Below, piece by piece: positions 8,807 through 19,534 of a DNA stretch of 64,000 nt. A program made the translations under genes and the position numbers. Origin of the DNA: Pycnococcus provasolii (taxonomy: Eukaryota; Chlorophyta; Pseudoscourfieldiophyceae; Pseudoscourfieldiales); the NCBI GenBank assembly GCA_049487715.1, contig CP150547.1, forward strand, positions 1,178,001 through 1,242,000, given 5' to 3'. The notes under the pieces were generated by a model. That model saw nothing but the letters and a program-made list of their open reading frames with translations. It was not told the origin of the DNA and did not search any database. Numbering within the stretch: position 1 is the first letter of the stretch; every line of letters begins with the position of its first letter.

Positions 8807-11800
8807 TCACTCAGGAACACCTTGCGCCGCGCGCTGCGCTGCAACCTTCGCGCCCTTATCGCCAAGCGCGATCACATTCTTCGGTGCACCACCACCGCCG
8901 CTCACATCCGCAGCGGCGACGGGAATTGCCGCACCTGAAGTGATGATGCCACGGATCAGCTCGCGCAGCTTCTTCTCGCTGCCTCCCGTGCGAACTTGCT
9001 TGTCAAGCTCCGCAAATGCCGCGGGCGTCGCGCCGGTCGTAAGCGCAAATGTTTGCTGCACTGTGCTCGTCCGATTCGACAGCCGCATCACAACCTCGCG
9101 AATCATGCTGAGTGCCTCGGGGTGAATGCTGTTGTGCACATCCACACGCGTGCACGCGATTATGCAGCTCAGCACGTGCGTCGCCGTTAGCTCCACTAAC
9201 CTGTCATCTCGCGTTGCGAGGGCAATTGCCGCTCGGCAAACAGGAGCAGCTCGTTGAGCCGCCTCGCGATCTGGCCAGCACAGAATGGTTGCCGCCGCTT
9301 GGATCACGCACGCGCCTGTGGCGGGCTGGTGCACGAGTAGCCACTCAAGAACGCTGCGCGGCTCACCCATGTCCTCGCCGCTTGTGCCACCCGCTGATTT
9401 GCGGCTGTACGCCTGCTCGAGCGCCACGATCGCGGCGCCTGCACTACCCGCCTTTGGCATAAGATTTGACGACGAAGAAGAAGGCGACATGCCACCAGTG
9501 CCAGTGTCGGGAGATGCCATCGACGCCATGAGGCTTGCGAATTCGCGCGTCGTATCGCGCACAAGGCGCTCGTATACAACCTCCGCCGTCGTCTCGGTGG
9601 CGGCAGGGGCTGCACCTTGGCTTGCGCCCACGCCGACGCGAGCCCACTCGTCCTGAAGGCGCGCGTAGAGGTGAGACACCAGCGGCGGCAGCAGAGGCGT
9701 AATCCATGCGCCACGCAGCTCCTTGGGGCAGCATCGAACGATAGAGCCGATCGCTGAGCGAAGGAAGAGGCGTAGATGGCGATGTTCGACAGACTCTAGG
9801 CAAGTGAGAAGACTTGCGGCAGCCTCCGCACCACGCGCGTGGGCATCGCCACCATAAAATCCTTTCGGACATCGCGTCGCCGCGATCGCCAGCACCTGGT
9901 AGCAGCCGTCGCGAAGCCCTCGGAGGAATTGGCGCGTGCTGTATATGCTCACGCCGCCCACACCCCCGCCGTCAAGGTCCTCCTCCTTGTGAGCTGCGGC
10001 AACCGCCATCGCGCTCTGCCCGAGAACAACGTGCACCTCCGATTCCGTCATCTCGAGGAGAGCGGACATGCCAGCGCGTGCCACCGTTGTTCGGCCTTCG
10101 GCACTGTACAGCTTGTTCAGCGCAACCAAGATGCCGAAGATGTGCCTCATAGCCCATGGAGCGTGCGTGTCGAACGGATGCTGCAGTGGATGCTCGTATG
10201 GAATATTCGCGGTGCGCCGCAGGACACGTTCGATCATGTGCACCTCATGGTATACAGCCCAGCGCGCTGCAGTGCCACCGATGAGTTGGGATCGCTGAGG
10301 CGGAGGGTGGCCAATGCGCGCTGCGGCGGCTGCAGCCTCCGCGGCACTTGCGTCGTCGAGTGGCGCGCAGAAATGAGTAAGAAATGCGCCGACGTCTCCC
10401 GAAGCGTATGGTGGCATCGACGCGCCGCCTCCCCACGCCACGTGTAGCGACGACATCATCCAGTCCACCACCTCCTTTTGCCTTGCCAGGCTAGCGGCGA
10501 GCGCCGGGTCAGCCACCGCGGACATTGCATTGCGCGTCTCTGGAGATCCTGCGGATGCCACGGCAAGCAGCATCTCACCCAGCGAATTGCGCTCGCCATG
10601 CCGGAGCTGTCCCTGCGCCCACAAGGTTGCAACCTGAGTTTCGAGATCTTTCAGGTGCACCTGCAGCTGGAGGGGGCAAGTGGCGGCAGTGTTCAGCATC
10701 GCAGTGCAGCATCGCTGTCTCGCGCCGAAGCAGGCGCGCCAGGCAAGATCCGGGAACGGCGGCGGTAAGCCTGGAACTCCGCCGGAGTCGGCCGCGGAGC
10801 GCATCTCCATCTGCACGATATCCTCGAAGAGCTTCGACACCACGGAGATGAGCAGCGGAGAACCTGCACGAAGGTATCGCCCAAACGACTCTAACGCTCG
10901 TGCGTGCAGAGATGCAAGCCACGGCTCGGTCCACTTGATTGCCAGAAGGGTCTTGGCTGTCGCACCCAGGCTTGCCGCGAGAGTCGGGTTGCTTCCAGAG
11001 GCGGCAGCCTGCAGCCTCGCAAAGGGCAGAGAGCCGTGCACACTCTCGACAAACTCGACGGACGCCTGAAAGTGCTGGTACGCGTGCGAAACTGCCGCTT
11101 CCGGCGTACCCGGCGCGGCCGCAGTCTGGAGCTGAAGCAGCTTCCCGTACTCTCCCGCAGGTCGCGACGCGAGCATTTGGATTCCAGGAAGAGCGCTCGC
11201 GCTCTCAAGGAATGAGTTTGCCGCGGATGCCGCCTCCTCCGGGTCGCCGTTGCAAACCAAGCGAATGAGCTCCATCATCTGACTGCGGTATTGGCTGAGG
11301 AAGGAGTGCAGGTCCGTGCCTGCGATGTCTAAGTCATCGGCATCATCGCCGCAGTACGCGCTCGCGAAGGAGGACAGACCACCCGCCAGTGCCTTGGATG
11401 GCCGGCGCATCAGCTGCTCGGCAGCCGCGTGCAGAAGAGCGCGAAGACAGCCTTCGGGCAGGCTTCCCATTGCGTGCTTAAGGATCGCGATCCAAGCTGG
11501 CACGGGTGCCGCGGCGAGCTGGACGCGCGGAACCCGCAGGAACGCGAGGAGAATCTCAAGGTAGCGCGCCCTGCGCCCGATCGCCTCGGGATCTTCCACG
11601 GCGCCGAGTGTGACGAGAGCGGGATTGGTGATGCCGAATGTTGACAGCGCATCGCACACACGCGTCGCCACATCCTCGAGCGGCCCGCCGATGGCGATCC
11701 ACGACGCACCTCTCGGATCGTCGAGCAGCGCGTGGCCCGCATAGACGAGCGCATCGACGACGACGTGCATGGCGGCGTCGAAGGGATCGTGCTCATGATC

Positions 11801-12742
11801 CGAACGCTTGCGGCTGGTGGTGGCGCGCAGCACCTCCACAGCTGGCACGACGAACGATGCGGGTGGCACGCTCGTATCGCCATTCTGCGAGGCGATCGCA
11901 TGGAGCGCAGCCTTGAGGATGGCGGCAGATGCATCGAACATTCCCGCACGGTGCATGGCTGTTACGGGCGTCCATTCGGCGTACACGGCGGCAGTGCTGA
12001 GAGCCGCTTGCACGGCGGCGACGTGTGCCGTTTCCGATGACGCACCCGCGGCGACTGCCGCGGAGAAGCTCTTCTCGAGTGTCGTGTACAGAAATGGCAT
12101 GATGCTGTCGACGAGGCTGAATAATGTGCTAATCAGTGACGCGCGCTCGATGCAGGCGACACTGCTTCCACTGAGGTTGCCTGGCGTTGGTGGCTGCGCC
12201 TTGTTTGCTGACATCGACACCGGCGTCGCTTCCTCTACAGGATTGACAATTTCGTCAGGCAAGCTGGAGAGGAACAAGCACGCGAGTTCCGCGGCGTTCG
12301 GCCCAACCGCGCTCGCGTGCGCCTTGACTGTCTCCACCGCGTCCGCCCAGCACGTGGTTCCGACGCGTCGGCACGCATCCGCGAGCAGCGCACTTGCCTT
12401 GGTTCTGACGAGCCACGGTTCCTGCACAGCGTCTCCGGGAGCTGCGACACCTTTCCACAGGTCCATGGCGCTGGCAAGCATCTGCACACGTTCGTTTTCG
12501 TTCAGTTCGTTCCACCTTGCTCTCACGACGTGCGTGAGTGCGGCGAATCCGAAATTTCGCACAGCCGTGGGTTGGTTTCTGTGAACGAGTGATGTGATTG
12601 CGTCGTGTGCGATGATTTGTGCCGGCGCGGTGGTTCGATACGTTTCTAGCGATGCTGTGGCAGCGGCTCTGTTAGCTTGTGTTTCGAACGGCGCTTCCAG
12701 GACAGATATGAGAGAAACGACGGAGGCGGCAGACTCCGACAT
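8807..12742 (-). CDS. XPO5: Exportin-5 / HASTY karyopherin
   Basis: 1,311 residues, close to the usual length for exportin-5 family members, with no introns. The N terminus has the CRM1/importin-beta-like start: SVLEAPFE, then TAVRNFGFAALTHVVRARWNEL, which closely parallels the HASTY/exportin-5 segment with VRHFG and the VRxRW motif. The rest is alpha-solenoid HEAT-type sequence throughout. Family role: Ran-GTP-dependent nuclear export of structured small RNAs (pre-miRNA in animals, miRNA function in plants) and tRNA/eEF1A. The presence of a miRNA pathway in this organism cannot be judged from this window. Confidence 0.8.
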   Translation of the reverse strand: MSESAASVVSLISVLEAPFETQANRAAATASLETYRTTAPAQIIAHDAITSLVHRNQPTAVRNFGFAALTHVVRARWNELNENERVQMLASAMDLWKGVAAPGDAVQEPWLVRTKASALLADACRRVGTTCWADAVETVKAHASAVGPNAAELACLFLSSLPDEIVNPVEEATPVSMSANKAQPPTPGNLSGSSVACIERASLISTLFSLVDSIMPFLYTTLEKSFSAAVAAGASSETAHVAAVQAALSTAAVYAEWTPVTAMHRAGMFDASAAILKAALHAIASQNGDTSVPPASFVVPAVEVLRATTSRKRSDHEHDPFDAAMHVVVDALVYAGHALLDDPRGASWIAIGGPLEDVATRVCDALSTFGITNPALVTLGAVEDPEAIGRRARYLEILLAFLRVPRVQLAAAPVPAWIAILKHAMGSLPEGCLRALLHAAAEQLMRRPSKALAGGLSSFASAYCGDDADDLDIAGTDLHSFLSQYRSQMMELIRLVCNGDPEEAASAANSFLESASALPGIQMLASRPAGEYGKLLQLQTAAAPGTPEAAVSHAYQHFQASVEFVESVHGSLPFARLQAAASGSNPTLAASLGATAKTLLAIKWTEPWLASLHARALESFGRYLRAGSPLLISVVSKLFEDIVQMEMRSAADSGGVPGLPPPFPDLAWRACFGARQRCCTAMLNTAATCPLQLQVHLKDLETQVATLWAQGQLRHGERNSLGEMLLAVASAGSPETRNAMSAVADPALAASLARQKEVVDWMMSSLHVAWGGGASMPPYASGDVGAFLTHFCAPLDDASAAEAAAAAARIGHPPPQRSQLIGGTAARWAVYHEVHMIERVLRRTANIPYEHPLQHPFDTHAPWAMRHIFGILVALNKLYSAEGRTTVARAGMSALLEMTESEVHVVLGQSAMAVAAAHKEEDLDGGGVGGVSIYSTRQFLRGLRDGCYQVLAIAATRCPKGFYGGDAHARGAEAAASLLTCLESVEHRHLRLFLRSAIGSIVRCCPKELRGAWITPLLPPLVSHLYARLQDEWARVGVGASQGAAPAATETTAEVVYERLVRDTTREFASLMASMASPDTGTGGMSPSSSSSNLMPKAGSAGAAIVALEQAYSRKSAGGTSGEDMGEPRSVLEWLLVHQPATGACVIQAAATILCWPDREAAQRAAPVCRAAIALATRDDRLVELTATHVLSCIIACTRVDVHNSIHPEALSMIREVVMRLSNRTSTVQQTFALTTGATPAAFAELDKQVRTGGSEKKLRELIRGIITSGAAIPVAAADVSGGGGAPKNVIALGDKGAKVAAQRAAQGVPE

Positions 12743-13251
12743 ATCAGTGAGATATTATTCAGGCCTGAGAAAGAAAGGGAGGGGAAACACGACACTTTTG
12801 TCAGGACGCCGCCATGGAACAGGAACGGCGGCGGGGAAATCCGAGGGGCAGAAAGAAGAGGCACAAAGCAGATGCAAACATACAAAGCAGATCACGGCAG
12901 GGGATTCGATTAGGGATAGTCTATAGACGACGCAAGCAAGCAACGTCGTTAAAGTTTAGGGTTAGATCTAGGGTTCGCGCCATCGGTGTCTGCAGAGTAC
13001 CGGGTACGGCGCAAAGGAGCGCCATATGCGTGCACATACATGCTGGAAGAGAAGTTGCAGTTGCGTCGCGAGCGTGCAAAGCTTAGCTTGCGGCGGCGAA
13101 CAGCCACACTTCACCTATCTGGACAGAAGGATGCTGTCGAGCGCAAGAACGACCGGTTTTTAAGCAAAGTTTTACACATTCATCATTTCTTTTTCTTTTT
13201 TGGATATCATTTTTTATGTTCTCGTTCATATTTGTTTTTCTCTGCACATCA
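12743..13251. other. Intergenic with telomere-like half-motifs
   Basis: 509 bp upstream of exportin-5 and downstream of UNC119. It contains GTTTAGGGTTAGATC and CTAGGGTT near 12954-12977 (degenerate telo-box type) and a short inverted motif TAGTCTATAGAC near 12917-12928. The 13160-13250 part is T-rich, consistent with UNC119 3' sequence. No gene seen. Confidence 0.6.
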
Positions 13252-13870
13252 TCATGCGTCGTCCGCGTAGTTGTACATCGCCTTATTGTGCATGATGAGC
13301 TTGTCGCCGACGAAGTAGAAGGAGTCGGAGCGGTGGCCGTCGGGGCTGTTTTTGAACTCGGCAATCTCCTCCGCGCTGCGTTCCGGGATGGGGTAAATCG
13401 CCTCCCAGCTGTTTGTGCTGTTGGGGATGCAGAAGCCGAACTCGAAGTCGTAGCTTCTTATCAGCTTATTCTTGAAATAGTGGCGCTCGATCATGCGGAA
13501 GTTATTAACCTCCTGCGTGCCCACGCGAAACACCAGCGCCGTGCGCATCGTCTTGCACTTCAAAAAGTCCGTTGGAAACTGATAGTTGATGGTGCGGTAT
13601 GCATCCTCGTGCTCCGGCGGGATGGCTGCGTAGTCCATGGGAGGTTCATCTGCCGGCTTGTTGACGTGAAAGAAATTACGCTGCGTATCGTAGTCCTGTG
13701 TGTTGGGTGGTGGATCGGTTTGGTTAGGTGGTGCGCGATCAAGAAGCACGAGGAAGGCGGCCGGCCGGCTGGCTGGCGGCAAGGTTTTTACAAATAAAAT
13801 CTTACCAAGACTTTGAACTCGAGAAACTCCACGCCATATTCGTTGTCCGTGAGCTTGCACAGGTACGCTG

Positions 13871-13904
<34 letters not shown>

Positions 13905-14083
13905 TGTGTGTGTTCCGTCGATTAGTTAAGCCCAACACAAGGTAACGAACGACGATGCAAGTAAGGCCGTATGAGCCCCCAGACAACCCCCAGACAACTG
14001 AAAGAGCGACTGGACGCAACACACGTACATTTCGTCGGCTGTTCGTGCTTGAGCACGTCATCTGGAGTCACTCCATCCGACAT
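13252..14083 (-). CDS. UNC119: UNC119 lipid-binding chaperone (3 exons)
   Basis: Exons on the minus strand: 14083-14029, 13867-13806 and 13695-13252, totalling 561 nt and 186 residues. Both introns (161 and 110 bp) are GT-AG: GTACGT...CAG and GTAAGA...CAG. The spliced start reads MSDGVTPDDVL, then YLCKLTDNEYGVEF, matching the conserved UNC119 opening. The last exon carries the hallmark RMIERHYFKNKLIRSYDFEF, then GFCIPNS, then SDSFYFVGDKLIMHNKA. UNC119 is an immunoglobulin-like beta-sandwich that holds N-myristoylated peptides and delivers them to cilia/flagella and membranes, released by ARL3-GTP. Its presence suggests a flagellated life stage or ancestry. The splice model is confirmed by family match across both junctions. 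Confidence 0.93.
13872..13902. repeat. (GT)n microsatellite in UNC119 intron 1
   Basis: About fifteen GT units on the plus strand, read as (AC)n in the UNC119 transcript. It sits 3 bases from the intron 1 acceptor AG (13869-13868), in place of a normal pyrimidine tract. Confidence 0.95.
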
Positions 14084-15251
14084 ACTGTACCGGCACTGTA
14101 CTTTATTTTACAAGGTCTCCTACTAGAAAGCACGCGTAAGGCGCGCGCGCGTGTGAGAGGAAGGGGGAAAGGAGCGTTGGGAAGAAGGTGGGCGATCTTT
14201 GCCGAGAACTGACAACTGACGAGCGGAAGAAGTCGTTGACGAAGACGAACCCGGCCAACCCCGAGGAGGCAGCAATGACCTAAAAACCTTCAAACGTGGG
14301 CTGGGTGCTGGGAGTCCGTCAATGTACAGCGACTCGCGCGTTGACGGCGTTGCGGCACAGCGCAGTGACAGGCGCGGCCACAGGGATGGGCTTGTGGCGA
14401 GCTGTTCATAGGTGAATCCCGTGATCAAAGGTGAAATAATCCCGTGATCGATCACAGAAAAATCCCCTGATCGATTCCGAAAAAGTCAAGGCCGGCCTCA
14501 CTGCACGACCTAAGGTTGTGATACATAGGTAGCACAACCGCAACGTGCAGTAAGTACTACACACGTGATGGCACGATACAGTACGCCATGAAAACACGCA
14601 TGCCATGCGCTTCGGGTGTCTTAGGACTTCCCGGCCTACCTAGAGTAGCTAGACTATCGTAGGTCGAGCCCAACCAACACAGACTGACCGAGACAAAGCT
14701 CGACGAGCCTCACACGAGCCCAGCTGGAGCAGCAGACTGCAGAGCCCAGTTTATCACGAGAAAGGAAAGAGAGAGAAGAGAGAGCTTCCAAGAGAATGCG
14801 TGCGTGCAAGTAGTAAAGTTACCGGGTAGGAAGTAGGGCCAGAGGCAAGAGGATGCCAAATTGCCAACGAAGAGAAACGAAGTCGGCTCAGCGAGCAACA
14901 CCATCAAGCGCCATCAACACAGCGCAGACCTCGCCTTGTTTCTAGTTGACACGTCAATCCGCTTTTTGCAACGCTAAAGTATTGACACAAGCGAAGTCTC
15001 ACTCCCTCCCCGCATAACCGGGGAAGGGAACAGGTGTCAGGGGAGTCCGAGAACAGGGAGGGGAACACAACACGGGGGAAAGAAAGAAAGCGCAAGCCCA
15101 ACTGCCCAAGACGGACGGGTTTCGGGAATACCATTCGGTTGAGTGAGTGAGCATTCCGCTATCCACACGTGGCAGCCGTGGTTTTCACGTGTCGTTCTGG
15201 CTCTCTTATATCGTCACTGCAGTTTTATCTCGTCACTGCAGTTTTATCTCG
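14084..15251. other. Long intergenic region, no gene recognised
   Basis: 1,168 bp between the divergent starts of UNC119 and alpha-amylase. It contains repeated ATCCCGTGATC-like words (14415-14470), CTATCGTAGG at 14654-14663 and TAAAGTTACCGGGT at 14814-14827; the last also occurs at 19449. Just before the amylase start is a perfect 19-bp tandem duplication. Short open frames here have no coding character. Confidence 0.6.
15212..15249. repeat. 19-bp direct duplication before the amylase ATG
   Basis: CGTCACTGCAGTTTTATCT occurs twice back to back (15212-15230 and 15231-15249), ending two bases before the ATG at 15252. It lies in the expected 5' UTR or core promoter and is probably a recent slippage or duplication. 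Confidence 0.9.
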
Positions 15252-17159
15252 ATGTCGGCGTCCAGCTGCCGATTTGGAAATAATATGCGTGGTGTGCAAC
15301 GTACTCCTCCTGCGGCGCATGCGCATAAAATTAGTGTGCCGTGTCGCCGTTCTCGTTCTTCTTGTTCTCGGTTCGTCGTACGCACGCGAGCCGAGACGTC
15401 CGCGACGTCGCCAGGGGAACAAATGTCCGGAACGCCGCCGGACCTGGCGCCGCACATCGCGCCGTCTGTCGTCAACAGGCTGCGACCGCCGTCCGTGTGG
15501 GGAAAGGAGTGGAAGGGGGACGACGAACGTGCGCCGGGACAAATGCCGGGACCGCCAGCTTACCCGATGAAGCAGTGGGGAGCGCACCGTGTGCTGCTGC
15601 AGGGATTCAACTGGGAGGTGAGTTCGAACAACGAAGCAAAACACGAAACTACACGAAAAGGCAACACAACACAACGCACTCACAAACATATATATCGCCG
15701 TCACCATCACACACACATAACTATATACATACCAAAAAAAACACAACTTCAACGAACGAAACGAACTCATTAAAACTTTAACGCATTCTTCCAGTCGTGC
15801 AAGCACGCGGAAAAGTCCAAGGACGGCAAGACCTGGTACAAGGTGATGGAGCTGTGCGCGGGAACCATGTCACGCGTTGGAGTCACGGACGTGTGGTTTC
15901 CACCGTCGAGCCAGAGCGTTGCGCCACAGGGATACCTGCCAGGCATGCTGTACGACCTCAAGACACCATACGGCAACGAGGATGAGCTGAAGGGCACCAT
16001 TGACACGTTGCACAAGCACGGCATCGCGTGCATCGCGGACATCGTCATCAACCACCGCTGCGCTTCGTTCCAAGACGAGAACGGTATCTGGAACCAGTTC
16101 GAGGGTGGAACGCCGGACGAAAAGCTCGACTGGGGCAGCTGGGCGATTGTGAAGGGGGATGCGAAGTTTGCCGGAAGCGCGCTTAGGTCCGACACCGGCG
16201 AGGACTACGACGCGGCGCCTGACATCGACCACCGCAACGAGACTGTGCAGAAAGACCTCTCGGAGTGGATGAGGTGGCTGCGAGACGAGGTTGGTTTTGA
16301 CGGATGGCGCTGGGACTACGCCAAGGGATTCGCCCCTTGGGTGATTGGCGCGCTCAACGCGCAGACGAATCCCGTGTTCAGCGTGATTGAGTACTGGAGC
16401 GCGATGGGATACGGCGACGGCGGGCTGAATGCGGACCAGGATCACCACAGGCAGGAGCTGTGCAACTACGTGGATGCGAGCGTGTACACTGCGACGGAGC
16501 ACCTTCAGTACGACGGCGACAACACCGTGCAGTCCACCGGCGCGTTCGACTTCACCACCAAGGGAATCCTGCAAGATGCGGTGGGCAAGGACGAATTTTG
16601 GCGCCTGAAGGACAAGGATGGCAACCCACCAGGCTTGCTCGGGTGGTGGCCTGAGTCTGCCATCACCTTCCTCGACAACCACGACACGGGATCCACGCAA
16701 GGCCACTGGCCGTTTCCGGGCGAATTTGCTGGCGCGGGATATGCGTACATCCTCACCCACCCTGGATACCCGTGCCTGTTCTGGGACCACGTGTTCGACT
16801 GGGGCGAGGAACTGAAGACGAGCATCGAGCTGATGGTGAGAGCACGCATTCGCAACCGCGTCGGAGGTCGCTGCGAGGAGGTGGTGATCCATCGCGCGGA
16901 TCACGAGTGCTACCTTGCGACAATCAAGGGACGTGCGGAGTCGGACGCGGGCGACGCGCGCCTGGCCGAGGAGCAGGAAATCCGCCAGAACCCGGCATCG
17001 GAGGTGACGCCGTGGCTCGGTGGAGAGGTGGTGGAGCGCCGCCATGGCGAACTCGCCGTGCGCATTGGCCACGGCGACGCGGGTCCGCCAGGTGATGGCT
17101 GGGACCTTGTGTGCGAGGGACCCAAATTTTGCGTCTGGGAGCGCCGTGCCGCGGAGTAA
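15252..17159 (+). CDS. AMY: Plant-type alpha-amylase (GH13), 2 exons, probably plastid-targeted
   Basis: Exons 15252-15617 and 15795-17159, separated by a 177-bp GT-AG intron; the join restores NWESCK and gives 576 residues. Endo-hydrolysis of alpha-1,4-glucan (starch). Conserved blocks: QGFNWE, VTDVWFPPSSQSVAPQGY, DIVINHR, the nucleophile Asp near 296 in GWRWDYAKG, the acid/base Glu near 321 in VIEYW, and the transition-state Asp near 419 in LDNHDTGSTQ. All three catalytic acids are present. The first 60 residues are basic and Ser/Arg-rich (MSASSCRF... VRTRAE), like a chloroplast transit peptide, which fits degradation of plastid starch. An in-frame ATG at 15147 is possible but lies ahead of the duplicated 5' UTR sequence. 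Confidence 0.93.
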
Positions 17160-17319
17160 AGAAGGGGCTGGAAAGCTCCTCTCATTATTTTTTGCTGGGG
17201 AATACGCGACACACGTTGAATGGTGATGTTAAAAGATTTATAGCGGTGAATTCAAAAAGAGAAGGAAAACGCACACTAAAATTTTTCAAATCGGTGTAAT
17301 CCCGACGATATATATACGT

Positions 17320-18840
17320 TCAAAAATTTTCTTCGTCATCCTGCGACGCCTTGTCTTCTCCACTCTCATGCACACCCACCGCGAAGAAGAACTTCTGCAG
17401 AAAGAGATCCATTCCTGGACGCCCAAACTCGTTGCGCATGCGCCGACGTCGTGGCTTTTTCGCGGTGCTCTTTAAAGTTGGTCTCGATCGCACAGGCGAC
17501 GACTGCAGTTGCAGGCTTATGCGACCGACCTGCTTTGTCATCTCGATGTCAGACTCGTCCACTCCCGATGCCGAAGCTTCACCCACGGGGAGTGAGAACG
17601 CCTCGTGGCGATTCGAGAAGCGTACGTCATGCTCGTCCACGAGCTCCTCCTGGAGCACCTCCTCCAGAACATCCTCTAGCGTGACGATTCCTGTCGCTGT
17701 GCACTGCGTCGAACTTTTCGCATCGACCCATGGGTTCACCTCCTGGTCCTGCTCCTGCTCGTCAGTTTTGCCCTTGTCATCATGTCGAGCTGTCATCGTC
17801 GTGGCTGCTTCACCATCGTCGTCATCGTCGCCCTTCGTCGCGTTTGATGTCACCTCCGCTAGGGTGGTGGATGAACGTGAGGATGAGTTTTGTGGAGCGA
17901 CAGCAACAAGCATATGAGTTTGACAGCGCTTGAAGTGGAGGAAGACATCACCGAGCATCGCGTCGTCGTGCACGTAAACAGGAGCCGAAGCTTCTCCACG
18001 AAATTCGAGCATATCACGAACCATAAGGAGGGGTTGGTCAGGCGAAATAAGTACGAGGTCTTTCGCGTAGAGAACGCCGACGACATTCTCACGTGAGCCG
18101 CTGTACACTGGTATTCTCGTACAGCCGCTTCGATAAATGCGAATGAGCTGTTCAAAGTTCAAAGGGTCATCGACCGAAAGCATGAAGACGTCGCACAATG
18201 GCGTGAAAATGTCACGAACGCGTCGCGATCTGAAGTCTAGCGCACCCACGAGCAACTTCTCGTCTTCAATACTCAATCCGCTCTCCTTCGCAACATCCGG
18301 ATCGGTGACGTGGATGTTGATGAGTTTTTTGATTTCCGCCCTGTTGTACGACTGACCGATGTCTTTGCCCAGCATCTTGTCCAGCAGCCACGCAATTGGA
18401 AACGTGATTGGGAGGAACAGCAGCATGAAGAAGCGCACGACCCAAGTGAGGTGCGCTCCAATCAGCAGCCCGTGCCTCGTGCAGATCGCCTGAGGCAGGA
18501 TCTCGCCAAACACCAAGATGAACGCCGTAGACAGCACGAGCCCAAGAATCCCATCAGTCAGATCGCTGAGCAGAATCGCAATGCCTGCGTTCACGACCGT
18601 ATTGCCAAGCAGAAGGGTGCATAATAGCAGGTTGCCCCGGCGACGCAGGGGCAAAATGCGCCGTGCATGCTCCGCCGCGCGTGTTTCGCCTGCGTCCGCC
18701 TGAACCTGCAATTCAATTCGGTCGAGACTCATGAGACCGAGCGTGAGTCCGCTGAAGAGCGCGGAGAGGAACATGAGCACCACCGCGACGGGCAGCGATA
18801 CGTACGTGGGCAGAGGCGAGGCTGCATCCGCGCTGGCCAT
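17320..18840 (-). CDS. CNNM/DUF21-CBS membrane protein (divalent-cation transporter family)
   Basis: 506 residues. N-terminal DUF21 domain with three or four membrane helices and the family start LSALFSGLTLGLMSLD, then LLLGNTVVNAGIA and FGEILPQAIC, followed by a CBS pair (VRDIFTPLCDVFMLS, then GVLYAKDLVLI, and TGIVTLEDVLEEVL). An acidic, low-complexity insert of about 70 residues (DDDDDG, EQEQDQE) splits the second CBS motif. Members include animal CNNM, yeast MAM3 and plant DUF21 proteins, linked to Mg2+/Mn2+ homeostasis in plasma or vacuolar membranes. The substrate here cannot be stated. Confidence 0.88.
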   Translation of the reverse strand: MASADAASPLPTYVSLPVAVVLMFLSALFSGLTLGLMSLDRIELQVQADAGETRAAEHARRILPLRRRGNLLLCTLLLGNTVVNAGIAILLSDLTDGILGLVLSTAFILVFGEILPQAICTRHGLLIGAHLTWVVRFFMLLFLPITFPIAWLLDKMLGKDIGQSYNRAEIKKLINIHVTDPDVAKESGLSIEDEKLLVGALDFRSRRVRDIFTPLCDVFMLSVDDPLNFEQLIRIYRSGCTRIPVYSGSRENVVGVLYAKDLVLISPDQPLLMVRDMLEFRGEASAPVYVHDDAMLGDVFLHFKRCQTHMLVAVAPQNSSSRSSTTLAEVTSNATKGDDDDDGEAATTMTARHDDKGKTDEQEQDQEVNPWVDAKSSTQCTATGIVTLEDVLEEVLQEELVDEHDVRFSNRHEAFSLPVGEASASGVDESDIEMTKQVGRISLQLQSSPVRSRPTLKSTAKKPRRRRMRNEFGRPGMDLFLQKFFFAVGVHESGEDKASQDDEENF

Positions 18841-18952
18841 GGACGAGGGCGTGCTGGGGGGGAGACTGATAAGTTATCTGATATCCACATGGGGGTCCAC
18901 CCCGACCCTTTTGGAATTGGAGTTGGAATTCGAACATGCTGTACAGTACACG

Positions 18953-19225
18953 CTACGGCTTCAGCCTGCAGCACTCCTCGCCCCTCGTGCCAAACCCGCA
19001 GTCGTTGCACAGCTTCGCGCGCGCCTCGAACGAACCCACCCACGACGAACACCGCGAACACTCGTCGCCCTTCGAGCCGAACCCGCAGTCACCACAGAGC
19101 ACTCCAAGCGTTTCCGTAGAACCGACCCAGTTTCCACATACGGCACAGTCGTTTTCGCGGCTGCCAAACCCGCAGTCGTTGCAAAGCTTCGCCGTGAAGT
19201 CGGCGTGGCCGACCCATGCCCGCAC
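18953..19225 (-). CDS. Small protein of tandem Cys4 zinc-ribbon-like repeats, start unresolved
   Basis: Three near-identical units of about 28 residues. Each reads KLCNDCGFG or VLCGDCGFG, then CxxC, then WVGS. The C-x2-C...C-x2-C spacing predicts one Zn site per unit; the third unit ends at ECCRLKP. There is no ATG in this frame between the upstream stop (near 19358) and the repeats. Translation therefore starts in an unrecognised upstream exon or from another codon (GTG at 19225). It sits 112 bp upstream of the CNNM start in the same direction. Somewhat similar to CRIPT-type Cys motifs, but not confidently any named family. Confidence 0.55.
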   Translation of the reverse strand: MRAWVGHADFTAKLCNDCGFGSRENDCAVCGNWVGSTETLGVLCGDCGFGSKGDECSRCSSWVGSFEARAKLCNDCGFGTRGEECCRLKP

Positions 19226-19534
19226 CTCGATCCCGACATGACGAGGTTGGACGATGGGGAGAGTGTGCGCGATGATGGAGTGCGCTGAACTTTTTCCGAC
19301 GTGGCAGAAGCAATTACATTGTGGGTTGCGTTTGCTTCCATGGTCTTTATGATGACATCACGCACATGGATACACGCATTAACCATGGTCCTCCCTAGTC
19401 TAAGCTATGGTAGGTGGATGGTCGATGGATGGACGAGGTCGGTCTACATAAAGTTACCGGGTTGGTCCCATCTTTTTTCTCCGTTGGCAGTGTTGTGCGG
19501 GGCCGTCCACCAGTTGACCCCGAGCGGTGCAAAC

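Noticed and set aside
14123-15134. Several 60-110 codon minus-strand ORFs in the UNC119-amylase interval
   Set aside because: No conserved motifs, no shared frame, normal for open GC-rich DNA.
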